Shown here: piece by piece, positions 29,848 through 43,186 of the stretch
How the letters are laid out: every line of letters starts with the position of its first letter
Numbering within the stretch: the first letter of the stretch is position 1
Source: Stratiolaelaps scimitus
Lineage: Eukaryota; Arthropoda; Arachnida; Mesostigmata; Laelapidae
NCBI GenBank assembly: GCA_019614645.1
Contig: JABWDB010000015.1
Location: forward strand, 1,302,001-1,366,000
Direction of reading: 5' to 3'
DNA: 64,000 nucleotides
Translations under genes and position numbers: made by a program
Notes under the pieces: generated by a model
The model's input: only the letters and a program-made list of their open reading frames with translations
Databases searched by the model: none
Told to the model about the DNA's origin: nothing

Positions 29848-30801
29848 GGCCTTCTCGCGTCACCTTCTGTCGGCCCTATTCGAGTCAACCGGGCACAATG
29901 TGTCAGCCGACTTGGTAACAAGCCCTCGGCGAATCCCTGTAGCCGTCAGCAGCATTGTCGCAGTGATTGTAATTGGGATATTGAGAAAAAGTTTGCTCAG
30001 TGGTGTTATCTCACTGGTGGAATGATTCAGTGCGAAGTGCATTGAATGCAGTGCAATTAGCGCACCTTTTATGATCAGGTGGCCCGGCTGTGCAACCGAA
30101 CGCCCATTGCCACATTGGGCTACCGTATGAGCCGGCGTACCGTCGAGTTGAACACAGCTTATGGCTGATTGAGCCGTATAGAGAGAAAATAGTGAAAGTT
30201 GCACAAGCTACTGTATATGTAGCAACTACAGCTCGAGCTTAGCCTATGAAAGCATAACGAACCTACGCTGAATACAGCCGCGAGCCGGCATTTCCGAGTG
30301 AAGTTGTAGCACAGTTCTCGTAGGCCTGCTTCGTCCGGTGCTGCCCGTCTGGGCCTTAGTTGTTGCTGTTGTTGTTATTTAGGACATTTGTGCTGCATCT
30401 AGGTAGGGTCATCCGAGATGGGATCTCTTACAAATTGTATGCAAACGACCTAAAAATGTATACTTCGGCTGACGCTCCGCCTGATCTTATGATTTAGCTT
30501 CAAAATTCCAGCCTGATACAGCTGATTACTATACAGGCCTGTGCCCTAAATATCTGTCCGTGTTACTTAGCTCGCATGGTTCGTCGGCCCCCGGTTACTC
30601 GTTGCTGTGATAAGCACTACCTTCCACTAGGGAGTTTTGCGATAATTTCATGATCTTGCTGTAATAGTGTCTCCCCCCGCCTCCAGCTCGATGCTCACGG
30701 ATCGCCGTTGCGAGCAAAAATGATATGTTTACATTTTTCACTTTTATGACACGTCCATGAGAATGTGACAAACGGAGAGTTTGTCGAATGTGCAAAATAA
30801 A

Positions 30802-30947
30802 TGGTAAATATTTATTGGTTTATTAAAGGAGCTGCAAGTTTACAATGCTTAAGCTCTCTTATATCTCTCACCAAGCAGCGGGGCTTGAACCTGCGGCCTC
30901 TGGCTTCCGACAGCCAGAGACTTAGCCGTCCAAGCCACCGCGCTGAC
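30802..30947 (-). mobile_element. tRNA-derived SINE, full-length-like (family 1)
   Basis: The most complete copy. On the minus strand it has a tRNA-like head (GTCAGCGCGGTGGCTTGGAC, A box; GCAGGTTCAAGCCCCGC, B box) with a CTCTGGCTGTCGGAAGCCAG stem-loop like an anticodon arm region. The tail follows (GAGAGCTTAAGCATTGTAAA, TTTAATAAACCAATAAATA, TTTACC). The total is about 146 bases. Confidence 0.8.
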
Positions 30948-31017
30948 ATGTGTTCAAATATATGATGTAATATTTAGGATCAGGTAGCAGCTCAGACGAC
31001 TGCCAATTCGCACTTCC

Positions 31018-31091
31018 ACTTGAAGCTGGTCCAAACTGGAACAAATCGTCCGCTGGAACAAATCGTCTGGTACTTACACTTGAAGCTGGTC
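31018..31091. repeat. nested short direct repeats
   Basis: ACTTGAAGCTGGTC occurs at 31018-31031 and 31078-31091. Between them CTGGAACAAATCGTC is duplicated in near-tandem (31036-31050, 31053-31067). Confidence 0.8.
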
Positions 31092-34000
31092 AGCTCGCAT
31101 TTACACTGGACGGTAGTGAATTAATTAGCATTCGTTTTGACAAACAGTGATTTCATCGAATGTGTAATGTAGTGCGCGTGTTCGAATGTTGTTGTGGTCA
31201 ATCGGGGCCACGACTGGCAGCGTCTAAGCGAGAATCTCGGTAAACTCGCGCACTTGCACATTAACTAATTAGTCAAGTAAGCATTCGCTCCCGAAACAGG
31301 CCAATTCGCACTTGCGTGTCATTTAGCACGTGTTTATATAAACAGTCTCAACTGGCGAGTAGACAAGATCAATTCCTTGGTGTCTACTTCGGGGTCACCA
31401 CCCTGCGGGGTTCTCTATTGATTTTCACCATACAGTACCGTATGTATCCATATCTAACTCTCCTATTGAAAGCCACCAATTATATGCCGCTGCGTGTGCG
31501 GTGTTTTCACAGTTAGTTAATTAGTCAGTGTGTGCTTTGTTACAGAAAATATGCTTTATCTCAGTAAGGGGCATTCCTTTTATGTTAAGTTTCACACAAG
31601 TCGGATAGTCCATATCTCCTCTGTATAGTTCTCGTATACGAAAGCATAAAATATGTCGATGCATATGTCAAGTATTGCATTACTAAGCAGTTCGGTAGAC
31701 TTGTTTTCCAACGATCTTTTCGTTAATATTCGTCAGCGTTTTCTAGTCGATTTACGCAGAACCGCTGAATCGTCAAGGGGTCTGAGGTACCGCTCGTATC
31801 CTGACAGTACTGAGGTCCCCTTTGCATTTAGGGAAAATAATAGATCAGGAGATCTATAGATCAGAACCAGCTGCGGCGAGTCACTATTTTTCAAATCAAT
31901 ATCCTCAATATATAGCTAAGCATTTCCTTAGTTCAAAATCAGATGGGGTCTTCTTTCGTGGCTTTTCATCGTTGAAAATATGTTAATTCGAGAAGGAGTA
32001 ATTAGCACAATGCTTGCTGGGTGTGGTAACATCCATTACAGTGCTGTTTCGGCATAATAGTGACTGGCGCAGTCCAGCACGATTACAACAACGAGTAATT
32101 GCCGAATTTTTTCAACACGAAGCGCATGCACTGAACGTGCCGATACAACACATAATGACTTTTAGTTAACAAGCTTAATTATTTTTTCAAATTAAATGCC
32201 ACTAATGAGATTAGCCATTAACCTTTGATGGTAGCATTTGGCTGATTCACCTGATCCACAAATGCGGCGAGAGGCAAAAATCTGATTTGTGCAGTTGGCT
32301 AACACAAGACAGAAAAAGGAGCCTCTCACATTCCGAGCCACTACGTGAGTGTCCTAATTTTATAGGTACCGTCGACGTTAATTCGTGACGAATGAACAGA
32401 TTTTTCTTTTGCATTTATAATAGGGTGTAGTACTGACGGAAATGTTACATGATGTATTTGTGAATCTGATATTCCTGGTCGACCTGTCGTACAGTGGTTT
32501 TGCTCAGCGCTTTACTGAGATAACCGTTACCTAAATAGAGGACACGTTTCTAAGGACTCATTTGCCGAGATCGTACGCGAACTCGTACCACAGCTCAGAC
32601 TAAAAGTGATTCGGAAGTTTTTCTTATTTGGATGGTTTTGAAGGTACTTAGGTTCGGCGCCCACATTTATTTCCGGGTGTTTGCATATTTTTGTATCCGA
32701 GAACAGACAATTCGAATGTTTTGTATATCTCTTTCTCTACTGCCTTCTTGCGGTAGGGGAGGGAGTCAGCACTATCTCCCTATGGGGCCAAATTTACAAT
32801 AGGTGTTACCCTTTTATGTCCGCTGTTATCATAAAAATTTAGAATTTTGTTACTTTTTATACAATTCTCCACAAGTACCTTAAAAATCAAGGTAGTATAT
32901 CAAATCTTTTGCTAGTACCTTAAAAATCAAAGTGACTCATACTAACAACAAAGACAACAACAATAATCAGGTAGATACTTTTCTACTAATCAAAGAAATA
33001 ATGTCGAACGGTTTATTTCACGGTTTACCTATTAATTATTTTTGAACAAACATGTAATTATACAGTGTTACATATTACAAATTATTATTATTATTATTCT
33101 GACTAATTGCTCTTCTAGTTATATTCCTCGACTAACCGCAGTTTCGTCAATAAATAAACCACAATTTGAATTGAATAATTGAACATTTTCATTTTGTTCA
33201 ACAAATACACATCTGCCCCGCTGACCGAACCTCATCGCTCGACCGTTGACAAAACGCTGTGCCCGCTCCACGTTCATAGCAGACGCCGTCGGCGTTCTTC
33301 TCCCGTAGAGGAGCCATGTAAACAAAAACAGGTCCTAGTCGTTCGCTGGCTGTCATATCTGGGAAAACACACGAATTTTCTGCCAATTTTCTCCAGCACA
33401 TGCCGTGATGTCAAGTTTCATCCGGACGCCAACCGGATGCGAGAGTGGTGCATAGTTTTAGCTGACGACAGCTAACTAGAGATGTCTCCATCGAACCGAC
33501 GTGCGCGCAGGGTACGTGCTGGTATACTGCGTACGTCACCTTTATACGGGAAATAACCGTGACAGTTAAAACCACCTGTTGCTTTAAGCCGTGTACGATA
33601 CCGAGGAACGGTAGACCTTCTCCATTCAGCTAACACGATCTTCTTGTTTGGACAAAATACCCATCGGTTAACTGATGAGTGTGTTATGATTTACGATAAA
33701 ATAGTTGGATACATATCAATGATAATTACGCTAAATTCAAATTGGCGCTTTTTCAGTGAGCACTTTTGCAATTGTACGATCACGTGTGCCCGTGACGAGT
33801 TAGTTGCTGTTAGCTCAACTAATGAAAAAGTATAATGTTCCTATTTCAACGGCGTTTGTGTTCGTCACCGATTGCGCACCATGAATATAAACGTATATCA
33901 GCGATGAAAAACCGTGTGTGACATGCCTGATAAATTGAATTAATCATAAAAAGAAATACGGCGATGGCAGATATCGAGCCGGAATTTTACAATACGGGGT

Positions 34001-35341
34001 CGATGAGCAGTGAACTATTGGAGGGGGCCACTTAGAACGAAACGACACATTATAGCTAGTCTTGCAGCAATGCGAGCAGTGAATTGCAAGACACCAGGTT
34101 ATCCCAACTCTAACTATGTAGATATTGCAACAGTGTTTGCGTCAGATGTCATCACGCTGAAGAATGCACTCGGTCAATCTCACTCAGGATCCAGCCAAGG
34201 CTCCGCCAGTGTGTTCACTCCTAGACGTGTATGTGCCCTGTTTACACGAACTGATTCTACACGTTTTTCCTTTTACTGTTTTTACTGTTAAAACATTCTA
34301 CTCGTTACCTCGGTGTCTGGTACACAGTACCGTGTGATGTAAAATTATGAATTTCCTGCTATAATAGTGGGCAACAATTGTACCACTCGCTGAACATACA
34401 GCTGAGAACAGCCTGCTTTATATATTCTTAATAGGATACATTAGAACAAGGAGGCCCCCCACCTCCTCAATCCATAAGCTTGTGCTCGAAATGGAAATAA
34501 CATTGCCCCGTGGCATATCTAAAGAAAATCCTTGCATGGTATACCTTGTACTGCCAAGTGGTCTCTATCTAGAGAACGACGCCACTTCGCACTTCTTATG
34601 ACGACTGACTCCGTTTATTCTGAGGCAATTCTTTATTTGCCTAGACGGTTCGATATGAAATGAAACATAGCTCGTATCAGCTTGACAATCTCCCGAACCT
34701 AAACTCAGCGCTCCATAGGGTGTCGATGGTTTGCCTTTGCCAAGTTGTCTACCTTACCACCTACGCAGTGATTGGCACACTTGCGGCATCTAGCTGGTAA
34801 TTAGATTCATCAGAAATCGAACAAAGTATCTAAAGCTCTAGAAAAGATGAAAGGTGGTCAAAAATTCTCGAGCTGAACAGCTCGTCTGCGTCATCGACTC
34901 TTGGCTGACATTAGAGGCTTGTATTTCAGAGAATACTATTTCAGTGGCTTGTACTAGAGAATGTATTTCAGCTCGTCTCGTATATGCGTCATATGAATGA
35001 GATTCCACCTCAGCTATAACGCTTATTGTTAACTCGGTAGCAGAGCCAACCACTCTAATATTAGAATAAGTGAACATAGGGGGTGCGTGTTATCCCCTCA
35101 GCCCTTCTTCAACGTGACAAAAAATGGGTTAGCACTATTGGCGGTGGTAGCTATCTGGTACACGGTCACACTTGCGGAGTAGAAAAAATATCTTCGAATT
35201 ATTGTTGTCGTTGTTATTATTATTATTGTTGTTGTTGTTGTTGTTGTTATTATTAAATTTCAAGGTGTTGTAGCTGAATTTTACGATATATCCCCTGTTG
35301 CGGTCAGCTCTCGTATCCGTTGTGTCGCAAGTTTCGCCACG

Positions 35342-37020
35342 ATGACTGTTACCCGCGAGTTCGGCATTGGGTCACTGTCATTCGATGGTATGCAATCGTC
35401 AAATCAGCTGACAGTTCTAGGCCGCATGATGCTTCCGCCTGAACTCATCGAGACCCTCGACGATGAGGTGCAGGTGAGTGAAGTTCTTGACGATCTGATT
35501 CGAGGGAGTATTGCTTGTGTACAGCTAGCGAATACGTGGGAGAGATTTTCTTCAACCTACTACTTGAGGAAAGTCGCTTCATTGGAAAGTAGAGACCGCA
35601 ATCAAGAAAATCAGTGACTGCATTTTTGTTTGGACTAATGAATTCCGTTGCTCTATCGAATTCATTTGTATTCATAATCTATGTGTGTGCATATGGTTTT
35701 TTTGCACATGATTGCCAAGCCATTGATCTCTCATCAACTTCCACTCCGAGCTCGGCTGCAACTGTAAGTCTGTTTGGTCGAAAATTTTAAGCCTACTTAC
35801 GCCCCTACCCCTGTATTGGCGTAGACTTAGATTTAGCGCATTCGAAATAGTGATTTGGAATGATATAAATGTAAACATGTCAATTATTAAGTACTTACTA
35901 CCTAATCGGGTTGGGTGATGGACAAACAAACCCAACGGAGGGACTTTCCCACCTGTGGAGTGTGCTTCAAATCTACCCAGAGAATGCGGGTGTAATCAGA
36001 AGTTGTCATATATTGTAGAAGTCAATTTCACACGACCTCGATATTGCTTAATAGATTTCAATACAATCATATTAATAATAATAAATGGTCCCTTGCAAGG
36101 TACATCAGTGAATTGGCCATCACTGTAAATTTTCCCTTACTGGATACACCAGTAGCTTGTGTTATTCACGCTTCTATTCGCCGTTATTACGAGCTAGAAA
36201 CATGTACAACATTATCTACAGCTCGAAGCCATAGGTCGCCTATTGTCTTATACTAGAATTTCATTTAGTACCCATCTTCCTCGATACACTCAATGCACGC
36301 AGGTGAAACTTGTCGACATTCGCGGGTCGACCATATACGCCCACTTAGCGCGCCTGCCTATACGACACGCGGGCGAGACGTTCGACATTTTGTGTGCGGT
36401 AACTCATCGTTTCACACTGGTACGTAAACTGGTCTCGCAAATGTTGTATAGTGAGATTTTATGGCCCAACAGCTAAGCGGACTGAGCCGAGCCGTGCTCC
36501 TGTCCTTGTCGCGATAGTGTTTTCACCCCCATTTGTCTATACGAGCGTAATCGTCACATCGAAATAAGGCTAGCATGTGTTAAATTTGCAAAGGATCGGC
36601 CTCGTGTAGGTGGGGATTATAAATAATGATTGCATGTAATAATATCTAGAGCCACATGGTGTGCTATCTACTCGGTCAGCCCCGAAAGCTTTGCAAGAGA
36701 CAGCACAGAATGGTGGGTTTCGGGAAACAACCCAGCCACGTTCGACTAGAAATCGATTAACAGGAAAATATATGGATATCGAGAGGTATAACTTTTCCAA
36801 GGTTTCCTTTCTAGAGAAAAGCCTATGTTCGATAACTTATTGTTTTGGTTATAATTGAAATGATTTCCTTTTTCTCTGTTGCTTGCATCTAACCTAATCG
36901 ACTACTACCTGCTGTCTAATGTCATTCTCACAGAGATTCCCGGCCATAATCGCCGCCCACGATTGGGAGCTCATGGTGAAGGAGCCTGTAACTCCTGAAA
37001 GAGAAATCATCATGATGTAG
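35342..37020 (+). CDS. three-exon gene, 111-residue protein of unknown family
   Basis: Exons are 35342-35473, 36303-36419 and 36934-37020 (TAG). The lengths are 44, 39 and 28 codons and all junctions are phase 0. Borders are strong: GTGCAG|GTGAGT and CACACTG|GTACGT as donors, AATGCACGCAG and GTCATTCTCACAG as acceptors. Only one frame stays open through each exon. The start ATG lies in CCACGATGA; an acceptor-like CGGTCAG at 35307 leaves the same frame open upstream, so a 5' exon may exist. Blocks include LGRMMLPPELIETLDDEVQ, VKLVDIRGSTIYAHLARL, GETFDILCAVTHRFTL and the acidic end VKEPVTPEREIIMM. There is no signal peptide or membrane segment, so it is probably a small soluble intracellular protein. 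I do not recognise it. Confidence 0.65.
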
Positions 37021-37219
37021 CTCTAGCAAGCGGCAGTGTAATCCAAGTTCATCAGCCAACCAGTGGACATGGAGACTCTCGCAGGATTCCGTGTGTTGGC
37101 TCGGCTGCTACCATTTCGTGATCTCGTCATATATGGCCCAGTTGTTGCATCGTTACATGATCCACGTGTAAATATATAATGTAAAGGTTAAGCATCAACT
37201 TTTCCATGTAATTAAATGA

Positions 37220-37225
37220 AATAAA
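37220..37225 (+). terminator. poly(A) signal AATAAA
   Basis: AATAAA lies 200 bases after the stop codon of the 35342-37020 gene, in the same direction, and fits its 3' end. Confidence 0.5.
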
Positions 37226-37545
37226 TGTGTTTGAATAGTTTCACAATCCTAGTCTAACCATGTGTCATGATTAATGTTCCGCTTTTTTTTTCTCTCTCCA
37301 TTATCTATCTCTATTTGTCAGAAGTGCAACAATTATTTCAATTAGCACTGCTAATTATTTCAATCTACTGTCCACTCAATGTCTCGTTTAGTATTAGATT
37401 CTGTCTGTTATCGCCAAGAACGCTTCGGAGTGCCTAGCCTTGCTAAACCGATCATCTTTCCTCAGTGGTGCCACTCGAAACGGGCTCTGTTAGTAGGTTG
37501 TGTCACAAGACGCCTGTGAGCGTTCCCTTGTCAGCATTGCGCACA

Positions 37546-37644
37546 ATGGAACAAAAAGTAGCAGTAGTTGTAGCATCAGAGTTGGTTGTGGAAATCGCTT
37601 TCTCGATGTGTCCACTTCTAGCCTCGATCAGTAGTGCAGCATAA
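37546..37644 (+). CDS. possible small open reading frame (32 residues)
   Basis: An ATG in optimal context (CACAATGGAA) opens 32 codons to TAA: MEQKVAVVVASELVVEIAFS, then a Cys/Pro/Leu/Ser-rich end. It is short and hydrophobic. It may be a micropeptide, an upstream frame of a transcript from the GC-rich patch that follows, or chance. Confidence 0.15.
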   Translation: MEQKVAVVVASELVVEIAFSMCPLLASISSAA

Positions 37645-37899
37645 TTATGATCATGCCCAGTGACACTCGGCATTCACTAACCGCCGTAAAACGAACCGAG
37701 ATAGCTCGTCGATGACAAGAGCGCGAACGCTAACAACCACAAGCATGTAAGCGAAACGTAGATTCATCCGACAGCAGTGGGGGGGCCACTGGCTGCCCAC
37801 CCAAGTTCATTGTCTTCTCATTTGTATCTATCCACCCAAGTGTGCTCCGAGCTACCGAGAACTACCTCCTCACTGGCGCTCATCTTTTCAATCTTCCGA

Positions 37900-40200
37900 A
37901 GGCACACATCTCAATCAGCGGTATGAACCAACTGCAGAGCGACTCGTGCACGACGGCAACACTAACGGTGCGCGACCGTTAACGGTGGGCGGCATGTTGC
38001 TAAGTTGATGGGGGTGGGGGTTGCCTTTCTGCCACGTTGTTTCCACTCGGCAGTTGTTGTTATTGCTGCTGCTGCTGCCCCTATCGTCTTGGCTATACGA
38101 AAGCGTTGTTGTGCCACGGGGAAAACGAACTTTGTCGTCTCGAATCAGCGTTGCTGGCTGTCCACCCCCCAGGGGGGGAGCGCGGCACCGACTGGGCTAT
38201 GGGCGAACTCCCGACACCCCCCCTACGGCTTCCTCTTTCGCGACGTTTTGCGACGACGCTGACGTCGACCACCGACTCCGACTGGTGGAAGGTCTTCGTC
38301 GTCGAAAAGCGCCTCCCCCGAATTTCGACGCTATTCGTGCCTCCTTCGCTCGCTACAAGTGGACCCCCCCCCCTTCGTCCAAGTCGTGTTCCATTGACTT
38401 AGTTCGATACCCGTTGCTCCCTGCCGACGGTCGTGTCCACGTTCTGTCACTCAGTCACGAAACAGTGGCGTTCGACAGCGCGTTTGAATTTTCCCACCAT
38501 CGCCTCCGTGTGTACGAAGCGGCAGGATGTACACGAGGAGGAAGCGGGTATTTCCGCTTGATCTGGCCGACTTCCGGTCGCCTCAGCTGGATTCCAAGTC
38601 CGCGTCCTGCTAGCAGCGGGAATCAGCTCTATCTCTCGTTCTGACTGGACCCCCATATTCTGTTCGCTGTGTCCGGTTCCTCCGCGGCCTCTCGTGGATG
38701 TCTGGGCGCCCCTCTCTCTCTCCCCCTTTCCGTTCATTTGCGCACTCTACGAACACTAGCTCTGACGTCGCACGTCAGAGCCTCCCTGGCGTCCCCGTTT
38801 CCCCCAGCCTCCGCCTTTGTGTGCTGTGGTGAATGTGCATGTGAGAATTTTAAATCGCTCACCATTCGCCGACTCCACTTACATCGACGTGATAGCTACT
38901 GCCGTACTCGTCGCCGACGGCAAGAGCGTCGAAATCCTCGCGGCGTTTAAGCCATTCGGCCACTTCGGGTTCGTACTTCGGGTTTGCTTTCGAGAGGGGG
39001 AGAAATAGGGAAGGGGACAATGCAAATTTGCTGCTGCTGCTGCATTCATGCCTTGAGCTCGTCGTACAGCATAGCTCCTGCTGTCGCCGCTACGCGCCAC
39101 CAGCCGCCCGCTCCCAGCCTCCTATTCACACGGCCGTCGTGCGGGTGCTATCGCTGGCACGGTCACTTTTGTTAATTAAGAAATTCGCGCGTCCGTGACT
39201 TGTCGCCACGCGTGCACTTGTTTTCAAAATGAGTTGTTCGCCACGCGGGAGCCGCCGGCCGCTGGGTTTTCTCGCCGCCGACGATGCCGCTGCCCAGCTC
39301 GGCTAGATCTGGCCATTGAAACGGATTCGACGCCGGGTGTGCGTTGGTCTGCCGACTGTTGTTTGTTCGTGGTGATTTGTCGCGTCCGCATGTTTCCCGT
39401 ATCTTTCTATCTCTCTGTCTCTCTCGGCTGTGCTGTCCGGCTCATGTCGAGCAGCAAACAACTCCCAGAACATTACCTTGCGTCAGGCTCCAACGTACCG
39501 CTTCGGCCTTGACGGAGACAGCCGGCAAAGGCGCGCAGAGGACTTGAGCGCTGCGCCGACCAGCGCGTCGCACTCAGAAATGGAGCAGGCGCGCAGAGGC
39601 TTCTGCAGCCGTAGCCCGAAAGCCCGCGTGTGAAGGACGCGCGGGGCGCTAGCGGGGGCGACGCGACGCGCATATTCAAAAGTTGACGCTATTGTTGTTG
39701 TTCTTATTGTTATTACCGCCTTATTGGGTCGACGAACGACACGATGCCGGCGGTGGTGATAGCGGGGCGCCGACAGGCGGTGACGCCTGCTCGACGCGGC
39801 TCGGGTGGCGCCTGCTGCTCTTGTCGGACGCCTGATAAGCGGACGGCTTGCGAGACACCAAAGGAGCATACCGAGAAACCAACGAGAAAAAGGCACACAT
39901 CATACATGCATTTATATACGCGCGTCTCTTGCGCGGCCATTCTAAATAGGACAATGTTCGTTGGCGCAGGCCCGAAAAGCGGAGATCGCGCAGAGAATTT
40001 ATTTGAATTCTAATTTGTTTATTTGCTCTTTATTGCATGGAACAGCTGGCTCGCACATGCTGTCGGAAAGAAGGTAGGGCCACGAAGAGCCTGTCCCTAC
40101 CTCAAATCCGCCTCGTCGAGGTGTCCAAGGAAACGGCGGTTAATCACGCACGTCTCGAGCGAGCGAGCGAGTGGTGAGGTCTCCATCTCATTATCGAATG
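37900..40200. promoter_or_regulatory. GC-rich patch, possible promoter or 5' UTR region
   Basis: GC and CpG content jump relative to both flanks. Reading frames of 60-207 codons are open on both strands simultaneously, which is a composition effect. No exon borders were joined. The contrast with AT-rich surroundings suggests a promoter-proximal or 5' UTR segment of an unseen gene. Confidence 0.25.
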
Positions 40201-40481
40201 GCAAATAATTACTAGAAAAATATATATTCTCTCATCCTTATTGTGTGTGTGTTGGTTATATTGCACGGCGTCAGCGGAATGACTATGGTGATGGGCGCGG
40301 AAACACGATTTGCCATTGAAGCAGCCTAGAGGAGCGTTTTGGGAATGGAGCGCACCCCCCAGCGTTAAATTATTGCGAAGCAGTTGTAGTAGTAATGTTT
40401 AGCATGGGATGATCTCTGAATGAAACACATCACTGGGCCCGTTAAGTAAAATTGACAATATCATACCATGATAAGTGTGGC

Positions 40482-40579
40482 AAGCTTGCACGCACCTAAA
40501 GGTTAAGAGCTGAGGCCTGTCAGATAGGGGAACAGCTGAGGGTCAGCTCAAAAAACAAAAAAAAAAAAAGCTTGCACGC
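40482..40579 (+). mobile_element. poly(A)-tailed retroposed element with 12-bp target-site duplication (family 3)
   Basis: AAGCTTGCACGC at 40482-40493 is repeated at 40568-40579. The insert ends in a long A run (AAAAAACAAAAAAAAA). Its core (GAGCTGAGGCCTGTCAGATA, CAGCTGAGGGTCAGCTC) matches the copy at 27661-27743. The core can fold: GAGCTGA at its start pairs with TCAGCTC at its end. Confidence 0.8.
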
Positions 40580-41117
40580 TGGCAGTGAGTAAGGTTTAAG
40601 GGGGAGAAGGATATTTAGTGGATCTTGCTCTGGACTTGACCGTCCTTCCTTGCCCATTCAGTAAGGACAAAAATTCGTTGAAAACATTTTGTCCGCTCAC
40701 ATAAACAAGACAAAAAAATGTAGCCAAATGAGTAGAGTTTATAGTCGTATAAATTATTAACTTATTTGGTTATATCTGTCTTATATGTCACAGATGAAAA
40801 TATTAAGCTTGTTATATATATATATAGGGTATGTCCGCTAGCCGTCGCAAAGGTCATCATCGAGCACTATGTGCTGACATACTCTACGCTGCCTTGACAT
40901 TTCGCCGCGGTAAAATAAAACCACATCTTCTTAAAACTTTCCGACCTCCATATATTGATACTATTAATGTACGGTTCACCACCAAGCATAAATAAGATGC
41001 GAAGATGAATACTATGTTTCTGCCCTCTAGGGACTGATGCTGTACCAGCATTTTTAGTAGCACACCTCCTCGAAGGCGTTTACATAATCTCCGACACAGA
41101 TTATGTAAACGTATAAA

Positions 41118-41119
41118 TG

Positions 41120-41171
<52 letters not shown>
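41118..41171. repeat. (TA)n microsatellite
   Basis: About 50 bases of TA. Confidence 0.9.
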
Positions 41172-41174
<3 letters not shown>

Positions 41175-41802
41175 CGGCAAACAGTTGGCCGACAGAGTCT
41201 CCAGATATCATGTTGTCATTCATGTGTTCCATTCAAGCTGCACGACTCACTTTTTACTCTCAATTAATTTGTCTCTATGTACCGTGTTGTTGCTGTGTGC
41301 GTGAAATAGCCCCCCCCGCAGAAATTAGCAACTATGAAAGACTCAAGTGAAACTTTTGGCAAGAGGAGGTTTCTTTACCAACTTTACTCGCCTAACGACT
41401 CCTCGTAATCATATCGAGAAAACACCTAATATCTATCTCGTCTATTAATCACCTATGAACGCGTGCAGTATGCGTCAATCCCAGATAAATATAGCATTAA
41501 TGCATGATCCAGTTTGTTAATGCTCATGTGAATGTATATATAATAAAATTATAAATAAGTATATACATTTCGAAGAAACCAAACAAAAAATTAATGTATG
41601 TAGATATAATAGAGATTATACAAACGTGTGGAAATTGCTGTATCATTATGACAGTATATATATATATATATATATTTCTTTTTTTTTTAATTCAGCAGCT
41701 AAATAATAATGATTTGCAAACGTAGTATTGTCGTGTGATTTTTCGCTTATCTTATTGTTTTATTTGCACCGAGTTGCACCAATGTTGTTGTTGAATTAAC
41801 CA

Positions 41803-41807
<5 letters not shown>

Positions 41808-41845
<38 letters not shown>
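41808..41845. repeat. (TA)n microsatellite
   Basis: About 38 bases of TA; a shorter array of 23 bases lies at 41655-41677. Confidence 0.85.
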
Positions 41846-41848
<3 letters not shown>

Positions 41849-42858
41849 CCAGAGAGTACTACCCTGTGACACTGGAAATAATGATTCTTATTATACCATT
41901 TGGTGGTTCAATCTCGGCGACAACTTGACTCGCGTTGTTATTTAGCTGCTCTGATAAACACGGACTACGCCTAACGTGATATAAACCATGTATGTATAAG
42001 CAATTATAAGCGATCATTACAAAAGCACTCGACAATTGCTCAGACACCCATCATCGTCTTCATGCAAATTTCATGTTTTCCTATTCTTCATGATATCGGT
42101 TCGAGATTTCGGTTTAGGTCAAATTCGTTTTTTTCTCACCCGTTTTTCTCTGCACTCATGAGAGTCGGCTCCTACGTGCAAGTCTCGCCCATTTCAACCC
42201 GTTCTACCGTTCGTAATTAATAATCATTTCAGGCATAATGCATTGCAACAGTGGTCGTACATAATCGATTCCAAGTATGCTTATGCCGATTTTCGTTGAC
42301 ATTTCGTCAGTTGCAGTTTTGTAACGCAACGTGAGGAGCTTACGGGGGACGAAACGACATTTTGAGCGGATTTTCAGGGATGCCTTAGCTGATCTTGTCT
42401 AAACTCATCTCGAATCGACCCCGTTCTAGGAACTCGTCTGTACAGGAGCCATTATGCAATGTGTCGTTACGAAGAAGTCGTCATTCACATCCGAAGGAAT
42501 CGGCGTCGCATCGATCTGCTGGCAGTGAAGCATCAGTACAACAATTTGTTGTCGTTTGTTGCTGTTGTTGTAGTTGTTGTTGTTGCTGTTGTTGTTAAAA
42601 TCGAATCCTCGTGTTGGCACCGACAGTTACGTATGTCCCGTAAGCAAATACGCACGAGAGATAGATTGATACGTTCGCGCAGCGCCAATTACTATATATA
42701 TATATATATATATCGTAATTCGAATGGTAATTCAATCATTGTATTGTGTGTTTTGTGGAACAACACAGACTCACTCACTCTATTGATTGTTACACATTGT
42801 ACCAAAACTGACTACGTCATCTTGTGTCAGCCGACGATTATCGACAGGACGCTTCAAG

Positions 42859-43134
42859 TTAGATCTCGGTCTGTCCATACTTCATCCTGGAGGAGGAGGA
42901 CGTCGTCGCGGTTGGGGGTCTCGTGGGCGTGTTGGACCTGGCGAGGGGCGGAGTTATGGAGACAGCGGAGACGTTAACACTTCGATGCGACGGTGGGGTT
43001 ACGGACCGAGCCGAATATGAAGGAGTGCCAGCCCCCGAGGAAGAGGTGCCAGCTCTTGGTGATGTCGTCCGATGATGAGGTGCTTTGTCCAACCTGAGTA
43101 AGCAATCTCGTATTAGAGTTTTTACGGTTATATG

Positions 43135-43186
<52 letters not shown>

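Larger units (their letters stand above)
28400..35300. other. spacer with SINE insertions
   Basis: Outside the SINEs I see no phase-consistent exon chain. Possible single exons are a ten-codon start ending in a donor near 33481-33510 (MSPSNRRARR, then GTACGT) and an open stretch near 34052-34231. Neither has a partner. A 17-base repeat (AGTACCTTAAAAATCAA) occurs at 32874 and 32914. Confidence 0.4.
40580..42858. other. AT-rich spacer
   Basis: Holds two larger (TA)n arrays and a GTT/GCT triplet tract (42547-42597). A plus-strand frame before that tract (near 42427-42540, Ser/Arg/His-rich) has an acceptor-like CCCGTTCTAG but no usable donor; it was not called. Confidence 0.4.
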
